Both the position numbers and the translations under genes were made by a program. Shown here piece by piece: positions 26,352 to 35,121 of a DNA stretch of 64,000 nt. Source of the stretch: CAZPUI01 sp964415525 (GTDB lineage Bacteria; Acidobacteriota; Holophagae; Holophagales; Holophagaceae); assembly GCA_964415525.1 (NCBI GenBank), contig CAYQAS010000002.1, positions 14,960 through 78,959 of the forward strand. Direction: 5' to 3'. The notes under the pieces were generated by a model. That model worked only from the letters and a program-made list of their open reading frames with translations, searched no databases and was not told where the DNA came from. Every line of letters begins with the position of its first letter. The stretch's first letter is position 1.

Positions 26352-26375
26352 GGGGTTGACCGATTTGATTTGCAA
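26352..26375 (+). promoter_or_regulatory. 24-bp motif before the second marR gene
   Basis: This is the same motif as 17464-17487 (GGGGTTGAC ... TTTGCAA). It lies in the 72-bp gap between divergent clcA and marR and ends 15 bases before the marR ATG. A TAATTA follows 17 bases after TTGACC. If that is the promoter, the marR mRNA has almost no leader. Confidence 0.5.
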
Positions 26376-26390
26376 CCCTAATTATGTTGT

Positions 26391-26873
26391 ATGCCAACGG
26401 CCGCCCCCGTCACCAACCTCCTCGTGCAGGAGACCATGCAGAACCTCAGGAAGGTGGTGAAGGCCATCGAGGACTACTCCCACCGGGTGGAACGACACTT
26501 CGGGCTCACGGGACCCCAGCTTTGGGCGCTATGGGAACTTGGCCGGAACGGCCCGATGTCCCTGAAGGGCCTCTCCGAGCACATGCACCTCGATCCGAGC
26601 ACCCTGGTGGGCGTCATCGATCGTCTGGTCGCCAAAGATCTCGTGCTCCGATCCCAGGACCCGGACGATCGCCGCAAGGTGTCGCTCTGCCCCACCAAGA
26701 AGGGACTGGAGCTGCTGGAGCACGCCCCCCACCCGGCACAGGGCTACCTGCTCTCGGGATTCCGGCGGATGGACTCCGATCGCCTGGGCGAAGTACATGC
26801 CTCCCTGGCCACCCTGGTGCGGGTGCTGGAGGCCGAACACCTCAACCCGCCGTTCTTCTTTTCCGAGGAGTAA
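26391..26873 (+). CDS. MarR-family regulator, second copy
   Basis: The 160-residue paralogue of the protein at 17698 shares LTGPQLWALWE, HMHLDPSTLVGVIDRL, DPDDRRKVSLCPT and the C-terminus PPFFFSEE. No Shine-Dalgarno sequence precedes the ATG, so it may be read from a leaderless mRNA. It heads the sodium transporter operon through leader B. The two MarR copies with similar leaders point to an old operon duplication. Confidence 0.88.
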   Translation: MPTAAPVTNLLVQETMQNLRKVVKAIEDYSHRVERHFGLTGPQLWALWELGRNGPMSLKGLSEHMHLDPSTLVGVIDRLVAKDLVLRSQDPDDRRKVSLCPTKKGLELLEHAPHPAQGYLLSGFRRMDSDRLGEVHASLATLVRVLEAEHLNPPFFFSEE

Positions 26874-26916
26874 CCGACCACGCCGTCGTGATCCAATCGT
26901 AGACATCCAGTACGTG

Positions 26917-26991
26917 AACAGGGGTGCAGCCCGCGAGGGTTGCAGGCATCCGGAACGGTCGGGCCGCCTTCCGAACGCGGGATCTCCCGCG
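26917..26991 (+). promoter_or_regulatory. Structured leader B, candidate sodium/osmotic riboswitch
   Basis: ACAGGGGT, stem P1 (GCAGCCC, loop GCGA, GGGTTGC; 26926-26943), AGGCATC, stem P2 (CGGAA-c-GG / CCTTCCG) with loop TCGGGCCG, then hairpin P3 (CGCGGGA / TCCCGCG; 26976-26991). The layout is as in leaders A and C. A further perfect 8-bp hairpin (CTCGTCCC / GGGACGAG; 27066-27083) lies between it and the GTG start at 27111 and might end or stall transcription. Confidence 0.75.
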
Positions 26992-27110
26992 AAGGAACCG
27001 ACCTTGCATCCAGTCCCCATGCCCCCCCTCGTGTTCCGGACACCCCCGCGCGTGGTCCTCCTGCACTCGTCCCCTGGGACGAGGCCGTTCACTTTGCCGC
27101 TGGAGTTGCC

Positions 27111-27944
27111 GTGAAGCGCCGCACCATTCTGTTCACCGATCTGGACGAAACCCTTTTCGAGGCGAAGTCCGGGAGCTTCGAGCCCGCTCTGCCCGCCCTC
27201 CAGGTACTCCGCGAGCGCGGGATCACCCTCGTACCCTGCTCCTTCAAGACCTTCCAGGAGACCCTCGCCCTCCAGCAGCAGCTCGGCATGGAAGGTCCTT
27301 CGATCGTGGAGAACGGCGGGGCCATCTACTACCGTCCTGGCGAACTGAAGCCCGTCGGGCTTCAGGAGCAGACGGTCGGAGAATGGCGGAGGGTCGTCCT
27401 GGGGCTGCCCTACCGGGCGCTGGTCGCCCACCTGGAGCAGCTCGCCCGCGACCTCGGGATCCAGGTCCTTTCCTTCGCCAACCTGACCCCGGAGGCCATC
27501 GCGGATCGGTTCAGCCTGCCGCTGGACATGGCCCGTGCGGCCAAGGCTCGGGAATTCGACGAGGTCTTCGAGATCGAGGGTGGAGAGCCAAGCCATATGG
27601 GTCGGCTGGCCAGCCTCGCCAACGCCATCGGACTGGCCGTGACCGAAGGTTCGCGTTTCCTGCATCTCTCGGGAGCCTCGGACCAGGGCCGCGCGGTGCG
27701 CGCCGCCTGCCTTGGACTGAAGCGTTCGGGCTCCTTGGTGCGCTCCATCGGCCTCGCCAGCCATGCCAGCGCCCTGCCCATGTTGGCGGCGGTCGATCTC
27801 CCCGTGGTGGTCATGCGGCACGGGGGGGCCATCGACCGCCAACTCCAGGAGGGCATCCCTGATGCCCTCCTGGCCCCGGGCAGCGGTCCCCTGGGATGGA
27901 ATGCCGCCGTGATGCAGCTTCTGGAAGAAGGGCACCTCGCATGA
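27111..27944 (+). CDS. GpgP/MpgP-like HAD protein lacking catalytic residues
   Basis: This 277-residue paralogue of the enzyme at 20904 keeps motif I (FTDLDETLF) and motif II (CSFKTF). Motif III reads ASDQGRAVR, with Gln for the Lys. Motif IV reads IGLASHASALPML where the active enzyme has VGVGDSPNDLPML, so both metal-binding Asp are gone. It is probably inactive as a phosphatase and may bind the osmolyte precursor. The start is GTG with GGAG 7 bases upstream. Confidence 0.8.
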   Translation: MKRRTILFTDLDETLFEAKSGSFEPALPALQVLRERGITLVPCSFKTFQETLALQQQLGMEGPSIVENGGAIYYRPGELKPVGLQEQTVGEWRRVVLGLPYRALVAHLEQLARDLGIQVLSFANLTPEAIADRFSLPLDMARAAKAREFDEVFEIEGGEPSHMGRLASLANAIGLAVTEGSRFLHLSGASDQGRAVRAACLGLKRSGSLVRSIGLASHASALPMLAAVDLPVVVMRHGGAIDRQLQEGIPDALLAPGSGPLGWNAAVMQLLEEGHLA

Positions 27945-28108
27945 GCGAAGAGAGCCCCATCGCCGCCGCGTTCTGGACCCTGTTGAATATCGGCATGGGC
28001 GCGGTCGCGCTCATCGGCGGCAGCACCTTCCTGGTCGATCTCTGGAAACACCGGAAGGGGAAACCCAAGGGTGAGGTAGTGCCTGCCAGACCGGAATCTG
28101 AGCCATGA
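27941..28108 (+). CDS. Small single-helix membrane protein
   Basis: The 55-residue protein has a hydrophobic helix (FWTLLNIGMGAVALIGGSTF) and a basic tail. ATGA overlaps join it to the HAD gene before it and the symporter after it. It is related to the 63-residue protein at 21748. Its place before the symporter suggests an accessory subunit, but this is inference. Confidence 0.7.
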   Translation: MSEESPIAAAFWTLLNIGMGAVALIGGSTFLVDLWKHRKGKPKGEVVPARPESEP

Positions 28109-29700
28109 CCGGCCGACTCTCCGACTTTGACTGGCTCGTGGTCGGGATCTACCTGGTGGGCGTCCTGGCCCTGGGCGCCCTCCTCGCCCGCAGGCAGCAC
28201 ACCCAGGCGGACTACTACCTCGGTGGCGGGCGCATGGGCTGGATCCGGATCGGCCTGAGCCTCGCCGCAAACCAAGTCAGCGCCATCAGCCTCGTAGGCG
28301 CCCCGGCTTTCATCGCCCTGAAGGAAGGCGGAGGACTGGCCTGGCTCCAATACGAGCTAGCCGTGCCCCTGGCGATGGCGGGCATCATCGTGCTGCTGGT
28401 TCCGGCCTACCACCGCTCCGGCGGCGTGACGATCTTCCAGTATCTGGAAGGCCGATTCGGTCCCTCCACCCGCATGGCCCTGAGCGTGGTCTTCCTCGTG
28501 AGCCGCTGCCTCGGCGCGGCGGTGGCGCTGCTGGCCACGGCCATCGTGGCCGCTGTGTGCCTGAACATGCCGCTGCTGCCGGTCCTGGTGGGCGTCGGAC
28601 TCGTATCGGTGGCCTACACCGCCCTGGGCGGCCTGGTCGCGGATGTCGTCACTGACCTGCTCCAGCTCGGCATCCTCTGGATTGGTTCCCTGGTGGCGCT
28701 GGGCGTGATCCTGGCGGCGCTGCCGGCGGACTGGCCGCGACACCTTGATCCCGCCCGGCTGGAGGTCTTCCGCTGGTCCAGCACGGGGCTGGGGGACGGG
28801 GCGACCTTCGCTTTCTGGCCCATGCTGGTAGGGGGTGGCTTCCTCTACTTCTCCTACTACGGCTGCGACCAGACCCAGGCCCAGCGCCTGTTGGCGGTGG
28901 CCACGCCCCGCGAGGCGGCGAAGGCCATGACCCTCAATGCCGTGGTGCGGTTCCCCCTGGTGCTCACCTACTGCGCCCTGGGTCTGTTCCTCATCCCCTT
29001 CCTCCAGGCGCACCCCACGCTCCAGCTCCGGATGCTGGGGAAATCGGTGGATGCCCTGGTTCCGACCTTCTTCGTGAACCACATACCGGAAGGACTCCTG
29101 GGGATCGTCATCGCCGGCATCCTGGCGGCCACGATGTCCAGCCTGGATTCGGCGGTGAACGCCCTCAGCGCTTCCACCTGGAACGACCTCCTGCTGCGCG
29201 GACGCCCCGCCCTCGGCCGCCTCCCCGCCCGCACCCAGGTACGCCTGAGCCGAGGCATCTCCCTGGCCTGGGGGGCCCTGATGGTGGTGATGGCGGCCTG
29301 GTTGGCGGGCGGCCACGACACGGTGATCGAGCTGGTGAACAAGATCGGATCGGCCTTCTTCGGCCCCGTGGCGGGCGTCTTCCTCCTCGGCGTGCTCTTC
29401 CCCTGCGTCACGGGACGAGGCGCCTTGACGGGGCTCGTAGCAGGACTTGCGGGCAACCTTCTGCTCTGGAAAACGGCCCCCGGCGTGAGCTGGATGTGGT
29501 GGAATGCGGCAGGATTCCTGGTCTGCGTGGGCACGGGCTGGCTCCTGGGGGGCCGTGGCCCGCTGCTCGCAAAGGGCCTTTGGCCGAAGGATCCAAGAAT
29601 CATCCGGCTCGTGGTGCTGTTGGCCGGCTGGTTCATCGTCATCGCAGCCGTCTGCGCCTGGATCCCACGGCTGCTCACCCGCATGGGAGGAACCTCATGA
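28105..29700 (+). CDS. Sodium/solute symporter (SSS family)
   Basis: The 531-residue protein has about 14 membrane helices. Family features are YYLGGGRMGWIRIGLSLAAN, VSAISLVGAPAF and the sodium-site region ATMSSLDSAVNALS. It takes up a solute, such as a sugar, with Na+. The solute cannot be told. In this operon uptake of an osmolyte or its precursor is likely. It overlaps both neighbours. Confidence 0.9.
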   Translation: MTGRLSDFDWLVVGIYLVGVLALGALLARRQHTQADYYLGGGRMGWIRIGLSLAANQVSAISLVGAPAFIALKEGGGLAWLQYELAVPLAMAGIIVLLVPAYHRSGGVTIFQYLEGRFGPSTRMALSVVFLVSRCLGAAVALLATAIVAAVCLNMPLLPVLVGVGLVSVAYTALGGLVADVVTDLLQLGILWIGSLVALGVILAALPADWPRHLDPARLEVFRWSSTGLGDGATFAFWPMLVGGGFLYFSYYGCDQTQAQRLLAVATPREAAKAMTLNAVVRFPLVLTYCALGLFLIPFLQAHPTLQLRMLGKSVDALVPTFFVNHIPEGLLGIVIAGILAATMSSLDSAVNALSASTWNDLLLRGRPALGRLPARTQVRLSRGISLAWGALMVVMAAWLAGGHDTVIELVNKIGSAFFGPVAGVFLLGVLFPCVTGRGALTGLVAGLAGNLLLWKTAPGVSWMWWNAAGFLVCVGTGWLLGGRGPLLAKGLWPKDPRIIRLVVLLAGWFIVIAAVCAWIPRLLTRMGGTS

Positions 29701-30956
29701 CGTTCGCCTTGCTCATGGCAGATCCCTTTACGGGAAGCCTCCTGCTTTTGGCCATGCTTTGGCTAGGCGCCAAGCTGGGGGGGGAATTGGCGCTTCGCCT
29801 GCACATGCCTGCGGTGGTCGGAGAGCTGTGTGCCGGCCTCGCCTTCTCGGCCGCTCATCGAGCCTGGCCGTCCTTCCCGAATGCCGGAGCCTCCCCAGAA
29901 GCTGGCGTCCTGGCGAACGTGGGCGTGATGCTTCTCATGTTCGCCGTGGGCTTGGAGTCCACCGTTCCTCAGATGCTCCGCGTGGGTCTGGCTTCACTGA
30001 GAGTGGCTGTCCTCGGCGTCGTCTTTCCCGTCTTGCTCGGCCTCGGAGGCGCCTGGCTGGTGTTGCCGCAGGGAACCCCCACCGTGGTGAATCTCTTCAT
30101 GTCCGCCTGCCTCTGCGCCACGAGCATCGGCATCAGCGTCCAGGTGCTCCGGGAGCGGAACATGGCTTCTTCGGAAGAAGGCCGGACCATCGTCGGGGCG
30201 GCGGTCATCGATGACGTGCTCGGCCTCCTGGTGCTCGTGGCGGTCAGCGCCCTGGTGACTGCCAGTGGCACCGGAGGAGGCATGCCATGGGGCCCGCTGG
30301 CCCGGTCCATGGGCATGGCCCTGGCCTTTCTGGCCGTCGCCCTCACCCTCGGGCGCGTGGCCACGCCGCACCTGTTCCGCTTGGCCAGCCGACTCCGGAG
30401 CGAGCAGCTCCTGCTTCCCATGGGACTGGCCTTTGCCTTTCTGTTGGCCTGGGTGAGCGGCGTGGCCGGCCTCGCCCCGATCATCGGGGCCTACGCGGCA
30501 GGCCTGATCCTGGAGCCGACCTCTGTCGAGCTGCTGGAAGAGCGTGAGCACCACACCTTGGAATCCCTCCTGCACCCCCTGGTCTCCGTGCTGGCGCCGC
30601 TCTTCTTCGTGGTCATCGGGGCGCGTGTGGATGTGGTGGCCCTCGTGTCACCCCAGAGCCTCCTTCTCGCCGCCGTCCTGGCCGTCCTGGGGACGATCGG
30701 AAAGTATTTGTCTGGCTACGGTGGCGGGGGAGGCATGCGGGCGGCAGTCATCGGCTGGGGGATGGTGCCCCGCGGGGAAGTCGGTCTGGTCTTCGTGGCC
30801 GTCGGTTCGCAGATGGTGCTGAATGGGAGCCCTCTGTTGGCACCGGAATGGAAAGCCGCCCTGGTGGGAGCCATCCTGCTCACCACGCTGCTGGGTCCAG
30901 TTGGGTTGAATGCCGTCCTCGCCCGCTCCATCCGCCACCCCGAGAATCCAGCATGA
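29697..30956 (+). CDS. CPA2-type cation/proton antiporter
   Basis: The 419-residue protein has about 12 membrane helices. It has the CPA2 (KefB/NapA-like) pattern: MPAVVGELCAGL, GVMLLMFAVGLEST, the acidic pair in GAAVIDDVLGLLVL, and PRGEVGLVF. It should expel Na+ or K+ in exchange for protons. No C-terminal TrkA-N domain is present. The start at 29697 overlaps the symporter stop. Confidence 0.88.
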   Translation: MTFALLMADPFTGSLLLLAMLWLGAKLGGELALRLHMPAVVGELCAGLAFSAAHRAWPSFPNAGASPEAGVLANVGVMLLMFAVGLESTVPQMLRVGLASLRVAVLGVVFPVLLGLGGAWLVLPQGTPTVVNLFMSACLCATSIGISVQVLRERNMASSEEGRTIVGAAVIDDVLGLLVLVAVSALVTASGTGGGMPWGPLARSMGMALAFLAVALTLGRVATPHLFRLASRLRSEQLLLPMGLAFAFLLAWVSGVAGLAPIIGAYAAGLILEPTSVELLEEREHHTLESLLHPLVSVLAPLFFVVIGARVDVVALVSPQSLLLAAVLAVLGTIGKYLSGYGGGGGMRAAVIGWGMVPRGEVGLVFVAVGSQMVLNGSPLLAPEWKAALVGAILLTTLLGPVGLNAVLARSIRHPENPA

Positions 30957-31930
30957 CCCCAGGCCTGACCATCCTCCTGCTGCTCCTGGGAGGCACCGCC
31001 CTGCTCTACTTCGGAGCAGAGTGGCTGGTGCGAGGCGGCGCGGGGCTTGCGCGCCGTCTGAACATTTCCCCACTGATCGTTGGGCTGACGGTGGTCGCCT
31101 ACGGAACCTCCGCCCCGGAGGTCATCGTCGGCGTCCAGGCAGGATGGAGCGGCCATGGGGACCTCGCCCTGGGCAATGTCGTCGGGAGCAACATCGCCAA
31201 TATCGGCCTGATCCTCGGCCTGACGGCGCTGCTCCGCCCCGCCCCAGTCCAGCGAGCGCTCGCAAGGAGTGAAGTCCCCGTCCTGCTCCTGTCCACCCTG
31301 GCGCTGGGATGGCTGCTCTCCAACGGACACTTGGCCACCTGGGAGTCAGCCCTGCTGCTGCTGGCAGCACTCGGCTACAGCGGATGGATGGTCCACCGGG
31401 CCCGCCGAACCCGTGAGACCGATCTCCACCTCGCGGTGACTGAAGAAGCAGCCGAAACCGCCGGGGCTCCCAAAGGCGGATCGGTCCTCCGGCTCTCCAC
31501 CCTGGTCGGCGTCGGGCTGGGCCTACTGGTGGTGGGAGGCCACCTCCTGGTGCAGGGAGCGACCGCGCTCGCCCTCACCCTCGGCATGAGCGAACGGCTG
31601 GTGGGCCTGACCATCGTGGCCGTGGGAACCTCCGTCCCCGAACTGGCGACGTCCCTGGTGGCTGCCTGGCGGGGACACACCGACATGGCCGTGGGGAACG
31701 TGGTGGGTTCGAACATCTTCAACATCCTGCTGTGCCTCGGCGCCGCAGGGCTGCCGGGCTCCCTGCGCGCCATTCCGACCCTCCACAACCCCGACATGGC
31801 CGTTCTTGGCGGCTTCACGCTGCTGGGCCTGCTGCTGCTGCGCACCGAGCGGACCATCCGCAGGTGGGAGGGAGGGCTGCTGTTTGGAAGCTATGTGGGG
31901 TACCTGGCATGGCTGGTTCTGTACCCCTGA
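30953..31930 (+). CDS. CaCA-family sodium/calcium exchanger
   Basis: The 325-residue protein has about ten helices and the two alpha repeats of the family. The first is VVAYGTSAPEVIVGV with GNVVGSNIANIGLILG. The second is VAVGTSVPELATSLVAA with GNVVGSNIFNILLCLG. It exchanges Na+ for Ca2+ (YrbG/ChaA-like). It is the last gene of operon B, overlapping its neighbour by ATGA. Confidence 0.9.
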   Translation: MTPGLTILLLLLGGTALLYFGAEWLVRGGAGLARRLNISPLIVGLTVVAYGTSAPEVIVGVQAGWSGHGDLALGNVVGSNIANIGLILGLTALLRPAPVQRALARSEVPVLLLSTLALGWLLSNGHLATWESALLLLAALGYSGWMVHRARRTRETDLHLAVTEEAAETAGAPKGGSVLRLSTLVGVGLGLLVVGGHLLVQGATALALTLGMSERLVGLTIVAVGTSVPELATSLVAAWRGHTDMAVGNVVGSNIFNILLCLGAAGLPGSLRAIPTLHNPDMAVLGGFTLLGLLLLRTERTIRRWEGGLLFGSYVGYLAWLVLYP

Positions 31931-32008
31931 CGTCTGGTTTTGCTTTGCTAAGCTAATTTTTTCACCCCTGCATTCATCTCTGTGCAACACCCACACCTAG
32001 GTGCCGAT

Positions 32009-33568
32009 GTGCTTCACACGCTGCGTCTACTGCCCGTTCTGGTACTGGCTCTCCCCGCAGCCTGGGGACAGCAGACGGGGAAGCCCCGCGTCACCCTCAT
32101 GACCGAAGACCTGTTGCCGGGCGTGAAGGGGGATCTGGTGCCCGGTTTCACCCAGGCCTTCGACAACCTCTACCAGCAGAGGAAACAGGGCATCGCTTCC
32201 CGCCTCAGTTCCGACTTTGCCCAGGTCAGCCTCAAGGGTGGGCCCAGCCCCAATTTCGTCCTGAAGTTCGCGGCCTTCTACTCCCGGGACTGTCAGCCGT
32301 GTCGAGGGCAGGATGCCCGTGCTGCCGAGGCCCTCATGGCCTATGTCACCCTGATGGATCCGGTGACGAACCTGATCCTCGGCAAGTGGGAGCTGAAGAC
32401 CGAAGCCTGGTCCGTCGAGGGGGATCCCAACCCGGTGGAGATGGCCCAGCGCATGTTCGCGGCCTTCGAGGCCCAGCTCATCACCGGGGAGCAGCTCGCC
32501 GCCAAGATCCGTGAAGCCACGACCCTGGGCCCCGCGGTGCTGACGTTCAAGCCCAAGAACCCATCGGACGACCGGCCCATGAAGGCGGATGGAGAGCGCC
32601 GGGGCGAAGTGCGCATCCAACGGCTCCCCGAAAGCAGTCATGACCGACCGCTCGGAGAGAACCCGGCGAATCCCCTCACCCTCTTCGAGCTGGAATGCCG
32701 TCACGGCATGCTCGTAGACCGGGACGGACGCGAAACCAAGAAGGTGAAGTTCAAGGGGACGGACTACGTGGCGAACCCCGGCAACTTCACGTTCGACTAC
32801 ATCACCTACGACTGCGACAAGGTCTGCGAGCGCACCGACCTCTTCACGCTGAAGTGCCTGAGCCAGAACGGCGAGGACAAGGAGAAGTCCCTGGCGAGCC
32901 TCGAGGAGCCCTTCGCCTGCACGGGCTACACCCTTCAGCTTTCGTACCGGGAGCCCCACCCGCAGTTCGGCAAGGTGGAGCTCGAAGCCACCTGGAAGTG
33001 CGTCCAGATCAATGCCGGTAAGCCCGGCGAGGCTCCCGTGACCCTGGACATGGGGCACCCGGCGGATCTCAAGGACACTACGGGCAAGCCTCTCCAGCCG
33101 CCCTACCGTGTCCCCATGAGCACAGAGGCCGGCATCGTCCACCTGTCCATGCCCATCCGCAGCAACGAGCCTGCCACCCACCGGTTCCAGACCACGGGTG
33201 GCGTGTATTCGGAGATCGCCTCCACGTTCCGCATCGACTTCCGGGAAGACGGCCTGACCAACCCGCCCGAACTGATCCGAGTGGACCAGGACATGCCCGG
33301 TCATCCGCTCTGTGGAAGCACCCTGCCTCTGGGCGTCTACCTCACGTGGCAGTTCGATCTTGTGGCTGACCTCCCCGAGGCCGGCAAGTCCCAGGTCTTC
33401 ACACTGGAAGCCACCCCCTGTCAAAACCTGCACCAGGCCCCGGGCCACGTGACGGCTCGCTTGAGCGAGGCCGCCGTGGGACTCATGCGGGAGGGCAAGC
33501 CCTTCACCGTGACCGGGTCCAACCCCAACGGCGCGAGCTACACCCTCACCGCCACGCCCCAGAAATAG
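32009..33568 (+). CDS. Large exported protein of unknown function
   Basis: About 519 residues start from a GTG at 32009, giving a clean signal peptide (MLHTLRLLPVLVLALPAAWG). The frame opens at a GTG at 31982. Cysteines occur in pairs (CQPCRG, DCDKVCERT) and suggest disulfides outside the cytoplasm. The middle and C-terminal parts look like beta domains. I do not recognise the family. It is followed by two more exported proteins, so the three may form one envelope unit. Confidence 0.75.
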   Translation: MLHTLRLLPVLVLALPAAWGQQTGKPRVTLMTEDLLPGVKGDLVPGFTQAFDNLYQQRKQGIASRLSSDFAQVSLKGGPSPNFVLKFAAFYSRDCQPCRGQDARAAEALMAYVTLMDPVTNLILGKWELKTEAWSVEGDPNPVEMAQRMFAAFEAQLITGEQLAAKIREATTLGPAVLTFKPKNPSDDRPMKADGERRGEVRIQRLPESSHDRPLGENPANPLTLFELECRHGMLVDRDGRETKKVKFKGTDYVANPGNFTFDYITYDCDKVCERTDLFTLKCLSQNGEDKEKSLASLEEPFACTGYTLQLSYREPHPQFGKVELEATWKCVQINAGKPGEAPVTLDMGHPADLKDTTGKPLQPPYRVPMSTEAGIVHLSMPIRSNEPATHRFQTTGGVYSEIASTFRIDFREDGLTNPPELIRVDQDMPGHPLCGSTLPLGVYLTWQFDLVADLPEAGKSQVFTLEATPCQNLHQAPGHVTARLSEAAVGLMREGKPFTVTGSNPNGASYTLTATPQK

Positions 33569-33600
33569 CGGGCCAAGCCCGCCCTCCCTCAGGAGATTTC

Positions 33601-34431
33601 ATGCGCAACGCCTTCCTGCTCCTCGCCGTCCCGGCTCTCATCGCGGCTCCCCCCAAGGAGAAGGTCGACAAGCCCGGCAGCCAGGACCACGCCCTCTTCA
33701 CCCGCATGCCCGGCTTCGTGATCGATCGCTACAAGACCTCGGACTTCGACCGCGAGGAGTTCACCACCAAAGGTGCCAAGAAGGACGACAAGCAGGTGGT
33801 AGAAGGGAAGAAGACCTTCATCGTCTATCACCTCACCAAGGGCGCGGACATGCCCTCCCCGGTTGAAGTGGTGCGCAACCACGTGCAGGCCATCAAGAAG
33901 GTGGGCGGTGAGGTGATGTGGGAGAAGCCGAGCGGCGGAACCGCTGCCACCCTGCGCCTCAAGAAGGGCTCCGCCGAAACCTGGGCCTATGTCTACGCCT
34001 ACGGCGGCTGCAAGAGCTATCACGTCACCATCATCGAGAAGGGCCAGATGGAGCAGAAGATCAGCTCCAGCGCCATGCTGGACGCCCTGAACAAGGACGG
34101 CTTCATCGCGCTCGACATCCACTTCGACACTGCCAAGGCCACCATCAAGGCCGACAGCACGGCGCAGGTGGACGAGATCGCCAGCCTGCTCAAGGCCAAT
34201 CCGAAGCTGAAATTGAGCGTGGAGGGCCACACGGACAACACCGGCACCCCGGAGGGCAACCGCAAGCTCAGCGATGAGCGCGCCAAGGCTGTGAAGGCCG
34301 CGCTGGTGGCCAAGGGCATCGAGGCCCCACGGTTGCAGTCCAAGGGCTTCGGCCAGGACAAGCCGGTGGCAGACAACCGCACGGAAGAAGGCCGTGCCAA
34401 GAACCGCCGCGTCGAACTGGTGAAGCTGTGA
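33601..34431 (+). CDS. Exported OmpA-domain protein
   Basis: The 276-residue protein has a signal peptide (MRNAFLLLAVPALIAA), an unknown N-terminal domain (about 20-150) and an OmpA-like domain at the end: IHFDTAKATIKADS, LSVEGHTDNTGTPEGNRKLS and KNRRVELVKL. It binds peptidoglycan at the cell wall. AGGAGA lies 5 bases before the ATG. Its stop overlaps the next start (GTGA). Confidence 0.88.
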   Translation: MRNAFLLLAVPALIAAPPKEKVDKPGSQDHALFTRMPGFVIDRYKTSDFDREEFTTKGAKKDDKQVVEGKKTFIVYHLTKGADMPSPVEVVRNHVQAIKKVGGEVMWEKPSGGTAATLRLKKGSAETWAYVYAYGGCKSYHVTIIEKGQMEQKISSSAMLDALNKDGFIALDIHFDTAKATIKADSTAQVDEIASLLKANPKLKLSVEGHTDNTGTPEGNRKLSDERAKAVKAALVAKGIEAPRLQSKGFGQDKPVADNRTEEGRAKNRRVELVKL

Positions 34432-34865
34432 GGACGGCCGCGCTCCTGCTGGCCGCCCCTGCCTTGATTGCCCAGCAGGGACCCGGTCTGTCGTACCAGG
34501 ACTTCCAGGCTTGGATGAAGGCCACCACGGTGCCTGGCTATAAGTTCATGGGCTGCGAACAGGATGGCCCGGAATTCACGGCTACGTTCATGGGGGCCAC
34601 GCCTGAGAAGGTCCTCATGGTGCGCTGTGGATCGCTCGCCTCCTTCAACGACGTGACCCGGATGGCTGGCGCCGTGCAGGGTCTGAAAACCGCCACCCAC
34701 CAGGGGCTCCGAACCCACACCTACGCCATGGCGAACATGCCCATGCTTCAGGTGGAATGGCCTGCCAAGCGGACGACCCTTACCCTCGGCGGCGGCGAAG
34801 GCATGCCGGCCGGAGAGCTTCAGAAGCTGCTCACCGCCCTGGATCCGGTGATGCGCTCCAAGTGA
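34428..34865 (+). CDS. Small exported protein
   Basis: The 145-residue protein starts with GTG at 34428, overlapping the OmpA gene stop. It has a signal peptide ending near ALIAQQ. The rest is a small alpha/beta domain with no motif I know. Co-translation suggests a partner of the OmpA-domain protein. Confidence 0.7.
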   Translation: MRTAALLLAAPALIAQQGPGLSYQDFQAWMKATTVPGYKFMGCEQDGPEFTATFMGATPEKVLMVRCGSLASFNDVTRMAGAVQGLKTATHQGLRTHTYAMANMPMLQVEWPAKRTTLTLGGGEGMPAGELQKLLTALDPVMRSK

Positions 34866-34926
34866 TCTCAGTGCATCTGCGCCACCAAGGGCGCATCTCC
34901 AGGCACAACTCCATGGAGGTCCTCGC

Positions 34927-35061
34927 ATGACCCAAAAACAACCTTCCCGCCCCATGAAATGGCTCGTGCTAGCCATCTTCGGGGGAGTCGCCATCGCGCT
35001 CTTCTACCGCGTGATCCAGGAACGCCACGAGGCGCCCCAGGCGATTCAGACCCAGAAGTGA
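34927..35061 (+). CDS. 44-residue single-helix membrane protein
   Basis: The ATG at 34927 has GGAGG 7 bases upstream. The protein has a basic start (MTQKQPSRPMK), one helix (WLVLAIFGGVAIALFYRVI) and a polar tail. A hairpin (TGCGCC / GGCGCA) lies upstream near 34878-34895. It precedes the Na+/H+ antiporter gene and may be its companion. Confidence 0.65.
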   Translation: MTQKQPSRPMKWLVLAIFGGVAIALFYRVIQERHEAPQAIQTQK

Positions 35062-35121
35062 TTGACCCAAGATCGGCATCGCCCTCGACCGGGCGATGCC
35101 ATCCAGGAATCCGGAGGCCCC

